Below, piece after piece: positions 52,794-61,607 of a DNA stretch of 64,000 bases (its first letter is position 1; every line of letters starts with the position of its first letter). The DNA is from a virus: positions 1 to 64,000 of the IMG/VR virus record IMGVR_UViG_3300037258_001099, one strand, 5' to 3'. Under the pieces are notes generated by a model that had not been told where the DNA came from, made no database searches, and saw only the letters and a list, made by a program, of their open reading frames with translations. The translations under genes were made by a program, and so were the position numbers.

Positions 52794-52837
52794 AGAACAA
52801 TTTCCGGTAATCACTTTTCATTACCGGAAATTGTTCT
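52794..52837. repeat. CCGGTAA palindrome, copy 3 (intergenic, 18 bp)
   Basis: AGAACAATTTCCGGTAAT (52794-52811) and its perfect complement (52820-52837) with an 8-nt loop. Lies between scaffold and capsid genes, 18 nt before the capsid ATG. Best-preserved copy of the palindrome also found at 12764 and 21783. May adjust capsid expression. Confidence 0.75.
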
Positions 52838-52854
52838 GACGATAGAGGAAAGCC

Positions 52855-54120
52855 ATGGCCGGAACGATTTATTCGGACATCATTACAACTTCGGCTTTGC
52901 CGGATAGCATGCGTATAATCTACTCAAATGAGCTAGAATTTACGTCGCTCCCTAATTTAATGTTTGACCAGCCTGCGTTTGTAGAGCCACGAAATGACTT
53001 TTCTGCAAAACGCGGCGAGCAGGTCATTTGGACGATCTACCATCAGATTGCGCCATCCATCGCTCCGCTTTCTGAAAACCAGGATATTGAGGGTGGCTCG
53101 GTCGAAGACCATCAGGTAAGCTTCACCGTGAACGAGTATGGTACAGCAATCGGTACGGCTGAGAAGCTGGATTTGCTCTCCTACCATGGCCCCATCGGTA
53201 ACATTGTGCGGTCCCTGCTAGCTCCTCACGAGGCGCTCACGCTCGACACGCTCTGCCGAAATATGTTCTGGTATGCCCCTAATCGCACACTGATGGACAA
53301 CACGCTCGTTGGACCTGCGTTCCAGAGCTTCACTGGCGGTGCTGCAAGCCGCGAGACGCTCACCCAAGATTCCATCATGACCGCAGACGTGGCACGCCTG
53401 ATTGCGCTTCACCTCACCATTCGCCGTGTGCCAACTATGAGTGGGCAAGAGCCAAGCTACTTGTGTCTTACCCACCCAAGCGTAACATATGATTTACGCG
53501 CAGATCCGTTCTGGAAGGATGCCCAGCTTTATGCAGGCGCAACAAAGATCTTTAACGGCGAAGAAGGCATGATTCACGGGGTTCGCTTCATTAAGAGCGA
53601 TCGCGCCAGAATTGCAAATGGCGGCCTAGTTAAGGAACAAACCACGCTAGCCGCCGCCTATAGCCAAGGTGTGAACCAGATTGCAGTTACCTCTGCTGCT
53701 GGCTTCAACATTGGCGACGAGATCACGCTGCACGCAACTGGTACTGCAAAGACGGTGGGCTCCACTTCCTGGACTGCCCCTGATGGCCGCGATGCAACCC
53801 AGGAAGATGTCGTGATCAAAGCTATCAACAGTAATACCCTCACCCTCACCAACAAGACCATGCTCGCGCACTCTGCTGGTGACTTTGTGACGGAAGGGCT
53901 GGATGTCTATCCGATGACCTTCTTGGGTGGACTTGCCGCAGTGGGTAAGGGCACAGTCATTCCACCTGAAGTTAGAGTAAGTTTACCAACTGATAAACTG
54001 CGTAGAATCAACTATGTCGGGTGGTACGGTCTCTTTGGATATGGGGTTATCAGAGACTGGGCCTACGAAATTGTGGAAACTGCCGCTTCCGTAAATGTGG
54101 CACCTATATACGGGTTCTAA
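52855..54120 (+). CDS. Major capsid protein, N4-gp56-like
   Basis: 421 aa, GAGGAAAG before the ATG. N-terminal half (FTSLPNLMFDQPAFVEPRN, GEQVIWTIYHQIAP, VSFTVNEYGTAIGTAEKLDLLSYHG) follows the N4-gp56/HK97-fold family. Residues about 265-345 (QIAVTSAAGFNIGDEITLH, VVIKAINSNTLTLTNK) look like an inserted Ig- or beta-sandwich domain that could project from the capsid. The end returns to the capsid core (YVGWYGLFGYGVIRDWAYEIV). Confidence 0.8.
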   Translation: MAGTIYSDIITTSALPDSMRIIYSNELEFTSLPNLMFDQPAFVEPRNDFSAKRGEQVIWTIYHQIAPSIAPLSENQDIEGGSVEDHQVSFTVNEYGTAIGTAEKLDLLSYHGPIGNIVRSLLAPHEALTLDTLCRNMFWYAPNRTLMDNTLVGPAFQSFTGGAASRETLTQDSIMTADVARLIALHLTIRRVPTMSGQEPSYLCLTHPSVTYDLRADPFWKDAQLYAGATKIFNGEEGMIHGVRFIKSDRARIANGGLVKEQTTLAAAYSQGVNQIAVTSAAGFNIGDEITLHATGTAKTVGSTSWTAPDGRDATQEDVVIKAINSNTLTLTNKTMLAHSAGDFVTEGLDVYPMTFLGGLAAVGKGTVIPPEVRVSLPTDKLRRINYVGWYGLFGYGVIRDWAYEIVETAASVNVAPIYGF

Positions 54121-54162
54121 TGATTGCTGGGGGTGCTAAGCACCCCTACGAGGAGAGAGATC

Positions 54163-54450
54163 ATGGCTGATGGTGAAAACTTCATGGCAAGAAATCGCAA
54201 AATCAATGGCGCGTATGATCCCGCACCCACGCCTAATAGCAAGGCTCGACAGATTGCGGCGAACGGACCTGTTCCAGGCGATCCTTCAGATCCACTTTTT
54301 ACTCCGTCCATGTCTACTTGCGAGGCAATTAATGAGGCACATTACCAGGGCGGCATCAGCGGCGCTGGTCCTTATAGTAAGAGCTATGAAGACAAGATGC
54401 CTTACACTGGCGAGCGTCCGTTCCCTGAGCAGAAGTTAAAGGGTAGGTAG
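54163..54450 (+). CDS. Hypothetical head protein (95 aa)
   Basis: ATG at 54163 with GAGGAGAG upstream. Pro/Asn/Gly-rich and probably unfolded alone (YDPAPTPNSKARQIAANG, GGISGAGPYSKSYEDK). Directly after the capsid gene: minor head or decoration protein. Confidence 0.65.
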   Translation: MADGENFMARNRKINGAYDPAPTPNSKARQIAANGPVPGDPSDPLFTPSMSTCEAINEAHYQGGISGAGPYSKSYEDKMPYTGERPFPEQKLKGR

Positions 54451-54453
54451 CTT

Positions 54454-54933
54454 GTGGCAACTGCTCCAGTCATCGAGTGGAGGGCGTCACTTACGCCCTT
54501 CGCTGTTGTATCGTCCCAAGCCTTTACTGGATCGGGATTCAGCGGGGCAATCCCTGCTGGGACCAATTCCAATACGGTCCAGGTGCGCATTTACAACAAT
54601 TTTTCCAATGCTGCATCCATCGCTGATGCGACCAATGCAGTGATCGCAGTCTACGATGACACCGTGCATCAGGGGGCCGCAACGGCTGTGCCAACCACGA
54701 GCAAATATGTGCAGGTGGAAGTCAATGACTACAACGGGACAACCACTGGGCAAGATAGCACCTTCTTCCCCATTGGTGGCTCGATTAAACATGCGATACC
54801 TGTGAACTCGGGGACGATTGGTGGAGCAAGCCCGAATTATGTGTCGGTAACCATTCAGATTGCTGTGCCAAGCGGTGCAACGCAAGGTGCGGTCAGCCAG
54901 GGGATATGGTGTGAATATAACTCCGTTGCTTAA
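54454..54933 (+). CDS. Beta-rich structural protein (159 aa)
   Basis: GTG start with AGGTAG upstream. Ser/Thr/Val-rich with alternating strands (VQVRIYNNFSNAASI, YVQVEVNDYN, YVSVTIQIAVPS). Typical of small virion or decoration proteins. No specific family. Confidence 0.65.
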   Translation: MATAPVIEWRASLTPFAVVSSQAFTGSGFSGAIPAGTNSNTVQVRIYNNFSNAASIADATNAVIAVYDDTVHQGAATAVPTTSKYVQVEVNDYNGTTTGQDSTFFPIGGSIKHAIPVNSGTIGGASPNYVSVTIQIAVPSGATQGAVSQGIWCEYNSVA

Positions 54934-55294
54934 TAGTGATCCGCCTTCCTGGGATGTGATCTTTGAAGATGATAGCCATGCCTCATCAAAGAGTGTCTCG
55001 TGGGCAAACTTTTCGGATTGCACTCAGATTGATGGGGTGACTGTCTATCTCTCGCGCCGCAACATATTCCAGATCACTATTGCCTCTGCATATAGCATTC
55101 ATAGCCTGCTCATGGAGGAGCCACAGTCCTGCTTTGGCTTTCATCGCTTGAGATCACGACTTGCAGAGGATCAGGCAGAGTGGCTCTATAGCGCTTTTGG
55201 CTATGCGACAGAAGAGAATCGCATCATCCTCCAGGTAACCCAGACTTCTGGCAGAATGCTTATTCAGAAACGCTCAACGCCTTTTGTGCTCTAA
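54911..55294 (+). CDS. Hypothetical structural protein (127 aa)
   Basis: GTG at 54911 with GGGGATATG upstream, overlapping the previous gene by 23 nt. WDVIFEDDSHASSKSVSWA, then CFGFHRLRSRLAEDQAEW. Position fits a connector or tail-terminator component; sequence not diagnostic. Confidence 0.65.
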   Translation: MNITPLLNSDPPSWDVIFEDDSHASSKSVSWANFSDCTQIDGVTVYLSRRNIFQITIASAYSIHSLLMEEPQSCFGFHRLRSRLAEDQAEWLYSAFGYATEENRIILQVTQTSGRMLIQKRSTPFVL

Positions 55295-55307
55295 AGGATA
55301 GAAGAAC

Positions 55308-56000
55308 ATGGCATCACGAGATTACACTCAGGTCCACGATGATATTGGACCAATCCAGGGTCAGCTTGATAATCCAGTAGCCAGAGAATTTACTACCCAG
55401 GCTGCTGAAAATGTACGCTCAATCGTGGCATCCAATGGTCGAATTACCCGTATTGGGGACGGGGCGGTTGTCCCTAAAGGAACCAAGCGTATCATCTGGT
55501 CGAGCGAGGGCTACACCTATCGCGGAGTCACTATTCCAGCGCTTACTGCTGCTCAGAAGAAAGCTACTGGCTCAGTTGCGACCAATATCAGCGCGGCATC
55601 GCTTCCAACTGGCTTCACGCTTCCAACCACGCTTGATCTGTCCCCTGCGAGGTATTTGGCGCTCGTTGTCAGTTACACATCGCTTACGGGAGGCAGCTCA
55701 CCAACAATCGCCTTTGAGCTGGATCTGCTCGATGACTCGGCAGGACCAATCAAGTTTCCTGTCTGGAATCCTGCGGCATTTAGTGGAGCAACACCTATCC
55801 TTTCATATGTCAATGTGGGTCCAGGACTGACTTCACCGCCAGCTAGCGCACCTACAGGATACGCTAACCAGACAATTGCAACGAACTGGACGGTGTATAT
55901 GGTTCCACTGGTGCTCTTGCCAAATGGGAACCTTACCTGGACTGTTACTGGAAGCCCAACTGCTGCTTCCTGGATCGCAGAGCTTTACGGCACATTTTAG
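55308..56000 (+). CDS. Virion protein (230 aa)
   Basis: AAAGGATAGA before the ATG. N-terminal mixed domain, then a Ser/Thr/Pro-rich beta domain ending NLTWTVTGSPTAASWIAELYG. The end resembles that of the 57722 gene (both with strands and NSVLIRW/SWIAELY). Probably a tail or head fibre component. Confidence 0.65.
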   Translation: MASRDYTQVHDDIGPIQGQLDNPVAREFTTQAAENVRSIVASNGRITRIGDGAVVPKGTKRIIWSSEGYTYRGVTIPALTAAQKKATGSVATNISAASLPTGFTLPTTLDLSPARYLALVVSYTSLTGGSSPTIAFELDLLDDSAGPIKFPVWNPAAFSGATPILSYVNVGPGLTSPPASAPTGYANQTIATNWTVYMVPLVLLPNGNLTWTVTGSPTAASWIAELYGTF

Positions 56001-56012
56001 GAAGGCAAGAGA

Positions 56013-57047
56013 ATGGTTCGGGAACAGTTCAAAAATTTCGCAACCTCAGCACTCAATGGTGCGATAACCAGCGGCTCGACCAGCATTGTGCTCACTGGTG
56101 GCTCAGGTGGTAACTTTCCGTCTGTGGGCAACTTTGTCATTGTGATCGACACCGAGCTCATTCTCATTGCCAGTAGATCAACTGACACGCTTACCGTTGC
56201 CTCCGGTGGACGCGGCTTTGATGGAACATCTGCCGCGTCCCACAACAGCGCGACAACCGTCCAGCTCCCGCTGTGTTCCTACAATCTAGACCATATCTGG
56301 GCCAATCTTGCTGATACCTTTAACCCAATAGTGCCACCAGTCCAAACACCGCTCTCGGCATCAGGAGTACCAACAGGATCGGCAGATAGCCATGACAATG
56401 AGATGGAAGCGCAAGGCTCCTGGGTACTCAATCCAACAAGTCTTCCGTCAGGGGCAAACTTTGATATTGGTGTGACGACACGTTCCCATCTCACATTTGC
56501 TCGTGGTACCTCTGATACTACACTTTATGCAGCCTATGTGGCCTTTGCGCCAGGCTCATCGACACCACTCACCCTTACCTGTAAACTCTCTGATGCGATC
56601 AATATCCAGCAAAATGGCAACAATACCGTTGAGACCCATTTCTTTGTGAGTGACCAGTCAACGCCAACGGCCTCAGCCGATGCAGGCAACGCAATGCGCA
56701 TTGATGTTCAGATCAATGCAGCATTTAGTGGTGCCTCATGGACTGGATTTCGCAATGTTCGTAGCGTCAAGGATGTGACAGGTACAGGAACAGCGCTGAC
56801 TCCTTCTGTGCCCGTTTCTTTGGGGATGCCTCTTTATTTGCGTATTAACTATGATGGAGCTGGAAAATGGAGAACGTTTTTTGGAGATGGGATCACCTAT
56901 ACACTCCTTTCAGAGGTAGGATCATTTACTTTTGCTCCACAGTCTTGTGGTATTCACTTTTATACACCAGTTACATCGCTTTCGCATTACGTGCTCATTG
57001 ATTTTGTAAGAGTGCTGGTCGGAACACGCCTCCAGTTCTGGGGGTAG
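56013..57047 (+). CDS. Virion protein with jelly-roll-like C-terminus (344 aa)
   Basis: GGAAGG before the ATG. N-terminal 85 residues (SIVLTGGSGGNFPSVGNFVIVID, LTVASGGRGFDGTSAASH) match the short beta domain that often caps phage tail fibres or spikes (a fused G-R-G-x-x-G-T-x-x-x-x-H turn). C-terminal 200 residues look like a concanavalin/LamG-type sandwich (YLRINYDGAGKWRTFFGDG). Likely binds carbohydrate on the host surface. Confidence 0.65.
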   Translation: MVREQFKNFATSALNGAITSGSTSIVLTGGSGGNFPSVGNFVIVIDTELILIASRSTDTLTVASGGRGFDGTSAASHNSATTVQLPLCSYNLDHIWANLADTFNPIVPPVQTPLSASGVPTGSADSHDNEMEAQGSWVLNPTSLPSGANFDIGVTTRSHLTFARGTSDTTLYAAYVAFAPGSSTPLTLTCKLSDAINIQQNGNNTVETHFFVSDQSTPTASADAGNAMRIDVQINAAFSGASWTGFRNVRSVKDVTGTGTALTPSVPVSLGMPLYLRINYDGAGKWRTFFGDGITYTLLSEVGSFTFAPQSCGIHFYTPVTSLSHYVLIDFVRVLVGTRLQFWG

Positions 57048-57050
57048 GCC

Positions 57051-57713
57051 ATGCCAAATTTTACACTTGCGCAAGGTCAAATCGGACAATCTCGCTACGG
57101 CGATGGTCTTGTAGCCCCCACGTTTACCCATAGCGCGAAGATGGGGATTACCTACGTAATCGGCTCGGTGGCCGGAACGATTAGCACCACGGGACTTGTT
57201 GCAATCTTTGGACAACCTCGCTACGGCGATGAACTTGGTATCTCACTGCTTCCTCGTGTGAATGCCATGGGGCTCTCCTACATCATAGTTGCCTCTAAGT
57301 ATGCAGTCCCCATGGGCCTCACCTATACTATCCAGCGTCCACATACTGCCCCCATGCTCATCTATTATTTGATTGTGCCTCCTTCAAATTTCACCATTAA
57401 TGGCGATGGCTCTATCATTAATCCTGACCAGATGAATTATGGGCCACGTCCAGTTGTCGCAAGGAGCCTGCTTGCGACCCCTATTGAGCAGGGTCTCGAT
57501 GCCGTTACCTGGAGCTGGGCTATTCTCTCATGGCCGGAGTACAAGCAGATTGTCAGCCATTACAATCCAGTGTCCCCTATTGTCACTATTGGATATATAG
57601 GAGAAGACGGCAACTGGGCACAGCGGCAGGCAGTGATGCATCCGCCGACCTACGGTCATATGGAGACCATGCTCTTTTACGATACGTCCATTTTGTTTTC
57701 AATTCTGCTGTGA
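57051..57713 (+). CDS. Virion protein (220 aa)
   Basis: Starts 3 nt behind its neighbour. Two repeats of GQ-x-RYGD-x-L (GQSRYGDGLVAP and GQPRYGDELGI) about 40 residues apart, then three MG-[LI]-[ST]-Y-x-I repeats (MGITYVIG, MGLSYIIV, MGLTYTIQ). The RYGD loop recalls cell-binding RGD-like turns only by look. C-terminal half with tail-module-like WAILSWPEYKQI. Confidence 0.65.
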   Translation: MPNFTLAQGQIGQSRYGDGLVAPTFTHSAKMGITYVIGSVAGTISTTGLVAIFGQPRYGDELGISLLPRVNAMGLSYIIVASKYAVPMGLTYTIQRPHTAPMLIYYLIVPPSNFTINGDGSIINPDQMNYGPRPVVARSLLATPIEQGLDAVTWSWAILSWPEYKQIVSHYNPVSPIVTIGYIGEDGNWAQRQAVMHPPTYGHMETMLFYDTSILFSILL

Positions 57714-57721
57714 GGTGTATC

Positions 57722-58333
57722 ATGACCAGACTTCCGCAAGACCCCAATGATTTTCCAGCGCTTGGGCTCTATAATCCAGGGGTTCCTGTTGCTCCAGCAC
57801 TTTCCCAGTTTCTGACAAAGGACAGTACTGGCGAACAAGTGGCAACCCAGGCCATGGCCGAGGCTGTTGCTGCGTTTATCGCTATGGGAAAAGGCTATAG
57901 TGCCTCAACGGGCATCATAAGTGCAGCAGCATCAACCAACAACTATCCACTCTCGGTTTTTAATCCGTCCTCGTCAGGTAAATCTCTTGCAATTTATAGT
58001 GTGCAATTTGCCAATGGTTCGGGAGGGGCAACAGGACTACTTCAGATGACGGACACAAACCCAGCTTTTGGCTCTCAGATTACCCCTATCAGTGATCTCG
58101 GATCTGGTAGCGCGTCAGCTCTACCAGGGGCAGCAGTTACCTCCACTGCAACGTCACAGTCGCTCGCTGGGAGCTTCAAGCAGGTTGCAACGCTTTTCGC
58201 TGATACTGTTGAGGTGCTTACCAATGGAGCAATGATCGTGCTTCCGGCTGGCACAAATAGCGGCTTGGTGGCCTATTTGCAAAGCTATGGCGTTGGGATA
58301 AATAGCGTTCTCATCCGGTGGGTTGAGCTTTGA
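57722..58333 (+). CDS. Virion protein (203 aa)
   Basis: ATG at 57722 with GTGAGGTG upstream. Pro-rich start (LPQDPNDFPALGLYNPGVP), helical AMAEAVAAFIAMGKG, then strand-rich Ser/Ala-rich body. Structural, unassigned. Confidence 0.65.
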   Translation: MTRLPQDPNDFPALGLYNPGVPVAPALSQFLTKDSTGEQVATQAMAEAVAAFIAMGKGYSASTGIISAAASTNNYPLSVFNPSSSGKSLAIYSVQFANGSGGATGLLQMTDTNPAFGSQITPISDLGSGSASALPGAAVTSTATSQSLAGSFKQVATLFADTVEVLTNGAMIVLPAGTNSGLVAYLQSYGVGINSVLIRWVEL

Positions 58334-58671
58334 TCACGGTCATTCCTGTTGCCAGTGCGCCTTTCTCTTATATCATGAATGGGGTGACGCTGGACACTCC
58401 TGCGCAAATCACTGGTCCTATCCTTAACGGAGGGTTCATTGCCGCTAATGTAAGCTTCGTTGTGCTGTGGCGTTCTCCCACAACGGTAACCCAAAACGCG
58501 CTTACAAGCGGCAAGATTGGGATAATGACCTTTGCTGCCCATGATGGATCGAAGATGACCACACAGGTGCAGGTGAGTAGCGTGCTCTCAGGAAGTTTGC
58601 TGATTGCGACCTTTCGAGTGCTTGCAGCAACACCCGTGTATCGCTACGTTATCGTGACTCAGTGCTACTAA
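58330..58671 (+). CDS. Small beta-rich virion protein (113 aa)
   Basis: TTG start overlapping the previous stop. Alternating hydrophobic strands throughout (SFVVLWRSPTTVT, IGIMTFAAHDGSK). Ends 9 nt before the connector-like gene. Confidence 0.6.
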   Translation: MITVIPVASAPFSYIMNGVTLDTPAQITGPILNGGFIAANVSFVVLWRSPTTVTQNALTSGKIGIMTFAAHDGSKMTTQVQVSSVLSGSLLIATFRVLAATPVYRYVIVTQCY

Positions 58672-58680
58672 GGAGCAGGT

Positions 58681-59646
58681 ATGCAGATTTCTCAACTCCT
58701 CTCCTGGCCGCAGACAAACTGGCCTGGGGCGTCAATAGCAACGCAGTATACCGTGCTTCAGATGTATCCAGGCGAACCAACAGAGGTGACAACCGTCCCC
58801 GCGAACAGCGCTCTTCTCAGCTTTGATGATAGTGCGCCCTTGGTGTTTCAGGTGCGGCCATCTAGTGGCACAAGTCCAAGCCTCACCTACGGACCTGAGA
58901 CCCTCACGTATGTCAATCAATTTGTGCCGTGCCGCGCATATATTCGGCAGTTAGTTAGAAATGTGCTTGCCGATCGCTCTGATACGGCAGACACCACCCC
59001 TGTGTGGCCTGATGACGAGATCAATAGCTACGTCTACGACTCGATGGTTGAGCTCAATAATCTCTTTCCAGTAGACCGAGATAGTGAGTATCCCCTGGTG
59101 ACCAGACAGCGCAACTATCCGCTTCCTGACGACTTTTACCTGATCCGCACTGCTGAATACGTCTCTCTTGAAGGCAGACTACGCCTCTATCTCAAAGAGA
59201 AGCCATGGAAGGGCGGAGAATCAACAGCGACATCCTATCTTGGGTACCCCAAACTTGGCATTCTTATCTCCCCGCTTGCAGGAAGGTTCTACCCAGGCCA
59301 CTTCTACATTTACGAGGATCAGATCTGGCTCGACTGGGACCCTTACTCAAGTGCAGATGACCAACTTCATCTGCGCTACGCTGGCAAACGGACACTGCCT
59401 GTGGGTGATGCTGATGTGCTGGAGCTGACTCAGGAGGATATCTTGCTTGTGTCGCTACGAACACAGCTCTTTTGTTGGCTGCGCGTAGAATCGGCAGATG
59501 CCAGGTTATCAAGATGGACTACTGACAAAAAGAGAGATGATATGCCTACGGTAAAAATGTCGGCAGATATCCAGAAACTGTATAATGGTGCTGTTATTGA
59601 CCGGAAAGAGCGTCGTCCATCCGTAAAGCGCCTTATGCGCAGATAG
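58681..59646 (+). CDS. Head-tail connector-like protein (321 aa)
   Basis: AAGGAGCAG before the ATG. After a 75-residue beta domain, AYIRQLVRNVLADRSDTADTTPVWPDDEINSYVYDSMVEL (86-125) has the D-x-x-x-x-W-x-D-x-E-[IL] signature of gp6-type head-tail adaptors. The rest is beta-rich with a basic end (DRKERRPSVKRLMRR). Probably sits under the portal. Confidence 0.7.
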   Translation: MQISQLLSWPQTNWPGASIATQYTVLQMYPGEPTEVTTVPANSALLSFDDSAPLVFQVRPSSGTSPSLTYGPETLTYVNQFVPCRAYIRQLVRNVLADRSDTADTTPVWPDDEINSYVYDSMVELNNLFPVDRDSEYPLVTRQRNYPLPDDFYLIRTAEYVSLEGRLRLYLKEKPWKGGESTATSYLGYPKLGILISPLAGRFYPGHFYIYEDQIWLDWDPYSSADDQLHLRYAGKRTLPVGDADVLELTQEDILLVSLRTQLFCWLRVESADARLSRWTTDKKRDDMPTVKMSADIQKLYNGAVIDRKERRPSVKRLMRR

Positions 59647-59654
59647 GGAAATGC

Positions 59655-60251
59655 ATGGCAACATATCCAGAAGACATTGATGAGAATATACTGGCCGCGC
59701 TCCAAATACTCTTTCAGGTAAAGCTGCAATCAGAGCCAGCCCAGGCTGGCGATAAGCTTGCGCTACGAACGCTCAAGCAGAGCCCATTGCAGGATGATCC
59801 CACACTCAAAGCTCCTTTCGTGGTTTATACCAATGATTCTGGCAAAGGCAAGGACGGCTATTCCTTGCAGCTCATCACCAAGCACATAGAGGCAGCAGAG
59901 TATGGTTCAGTTGAGATTGGCGGACCTGTGCGCTACCTCTACTGCTACTGTGCCAGCTTTGGTACCCCTCAAGTCTCCACACGTGATCAGGCACGAGCTG
60001 ACGGCTCGGTGATGATGACCAGGATTATGGGTACCCTTATCCAGTACTGCAATCTCAACAACATTATCCGGCCTGGTATGCTCACGAGCGATGATGGTAC
60101 CAAGCAAATTGAGGGGCAAAATGAACGCCTGGTCACCGCTGCTGAATACGAGATTTACGGCGGTGAGTCTACCTTCTTTAGTAAGGGCATTGTGAATTTT
60201 CGCTATCCAGTGGCTTGGTACATGCCTATCCAAATGGGTCCATTCTCCTGA
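59655..60251 (+). CDS. Tail-completion-like protein (198 aa)
   Basis: Starts 8 nt behind the connector. ILAALQILFQVKLQSEP near 13-29, VRYLYCYCASFG near 90, and the end KGIVNFRYPVAWY resemble tail-terminator or minor tail proteins by position and layout; not certain. Confidence 0.6.
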   Translation: MATYPEDIDENILAALQILFQVKLQSEPAQAGDKLALRTLKQSPLQDDPTLKAPFVVYTNDSGKGKDGYSLQLITKHIEAAEYGSVEIGGPVRYLYCYCASFGTPQVSTRDQARADGSVMMTRIMGTLIQYCNLNNIIRPGMLTSDDGTKQIEGQNERLVTAAEYEIYGGESTFFSKGIVNFRYPVAWYMPIQMGPFS

Positions 60252-61114
60252 AGTGGCCCCACTCCGGTCCTTTCCTCTACACTGAGCTCCAATGGGGTGA
60301 GAGAGCCTCTATCCTGCTTTCTACTAATGCAGGTAGAGAGGGAAGGAATAATACAACGAGCGATTACTCTGTCTTTGACCTAGATACCAATACTGCCGCT
60401 AGTGACGCGGCTTCTCCAATCTGGACCAACCAGATCACAGCAGGGGGTTCTGGAGGAGCGGAGGAGCTTCGTTTCTGTGCTTCTGGCGCTGGCACCACAA
60501 CTACCCCATCAGCATCCTGGCCTGGCTTTCAGAGACCCGCATCTGTTGGAGTTGTCCCAGAATGCTGGGGTTTTACCACAAATATTCTGGGTGCCAAGGT
60601 GAACACCTATGACGGCACGAATGCCAATGCCAGACAGTTCCGATGGGACTTCGATAATCTTGGAACTCCTGTCTCTCCCATGCAGATGTCTTCATTTGCG
60701 ACATCTGCTCTTCCAACTCCGGTGCCTGGAACGCAGCCATCCTCACCTTCTTCTGATGGCTCAGGTATTGTAAACGGCCATGCAACTGACACATCTTCAA
60801 GATCCTACATGAAGGGCAATGCATACGGTGTTGGCCTTACAGGAGCTGGTGCTCAGCAAACGCCTTCTGCTGGCACTACCGGAACAGTCACAGCAACAAG
60901 TGGGACAACTGGCCCTGTTACTCCTGGTGCCTCTGCCTGGCTTGCTAACTGGCAGGATCTAGCTGGTTTCACGGATTATATCCTTTCCGGTGCTACCGCT
61001 CAAGCACTCACGGCGGGCTTCTGGTTCTTCTGTCTCTCGTTGTGGTCTGGTCCCAATTTGTGTCTTGGAACAAATATAGGTCCAGTTATTGTTAATCAGT
61101 ATAATTTCACATAG
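60215..61114 (+). CDS. Virion protein (299 aa)
   Basis: The start is unclear: TTG at 60215 overlaps its neighbour by 37 nt; later in-frame starts have no good site. Ser/Thr/Gly-rich beta protein with AKVNTYDGTNANARQFRWDFDNLG and a low-complexity TPSAGTTGTVTATSGTTGP segment. Probably tail or fibre. Confidence 0.6.
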   Translation: MVHAYPNGSILLKWPHSGPFLYTELQWGERASILLSTNAGREGRNNTTSDYSVFDLDTNTAASDAASPIWTNQITAGGSGGAEELRFCASGAGTTTTPSASWPGFQRPASVGVVPECWGFTTNILGAKVNTYDGTNANARQFRWDFDNLGTPVSPMQMSSFATSALPTPVPGTQPSSPSSDGSGIVNGHATDTSSRSYMKGNAYGVGLTGAGAQQTPSAGTTGTVTATSGTTGPVTPGASAWLANWQDLAGFTDYILSGATAQALTAGFWFFCLSLWSGPNLCLGTNIGPVIVNQYNFT

Positions 61115-61123
61115 GATCGCTCT

Positions 61124-61594
61124 ATGATCATTACGCCCCTTTCCCTTAAACAATATTCATATTGGGAGGTAGCCTTAACTTCAGGACGCGTTATTAATGA
61201 GCTTGATACGGTCAAGGACGACCGAGGAGAACGCTTGGTAGATTGGACGCTCGATCTTTGTTCGACGGGAGACGCTCGGCGTGTGAAGGAAGTCCGCATT
61301 ATCTGCCCTGGCCTCATGAAGCATGGGGTTATCAAGCTCAAGGAGAGGCAGACAGCTTTCCAGTTTAAGAATTCCTCTAAGGTCCATGATGGAGTGCGCC
61401 AATACCGCATTCTGGAAGCTCAGGTGATAGGCCGTGTAAGCAATCTGGATACGGGCCAGTGTGATTGCTTCATCTGGGACCGGATGCTTGGGCTCATCAA
61501 GTACCAATCAACAATTGTCAACTTTGGGTCGTGGCGACCTGGCATAGCACCCATAAAGTCGCTTTCCCTTGATGTGATGGGATTGCGTCTCTGA
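61124..61594 (+). CDS. Tail protein (156 aa)
   Basis: ATAGGATCG before the ATG. Mixed fold: YWEVALTSGRVINELDTVKDD, KEVRIICPGLMKHGVIKL, AFQFKNSS. Resembles small tail or baseplate proteins; unassigned. Confidence 0.65.
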   Translation: MIITPLSLKQYSYWEVALTSGRVINELDTVKDDRGERLVDWTLDLCSTGDARRVKEVRIICPGLMKHGVIKLKERQTAFQFKNSSKVHDGVRQYRILEAQVIGRVSNLDTGQCDCFIWDRMLGLIKYQSTIVNFGSWRPGIAPIKSLSLDVMGLRL

Positions 61595-61607
61595 GGGAGG
61601 TAAATAG

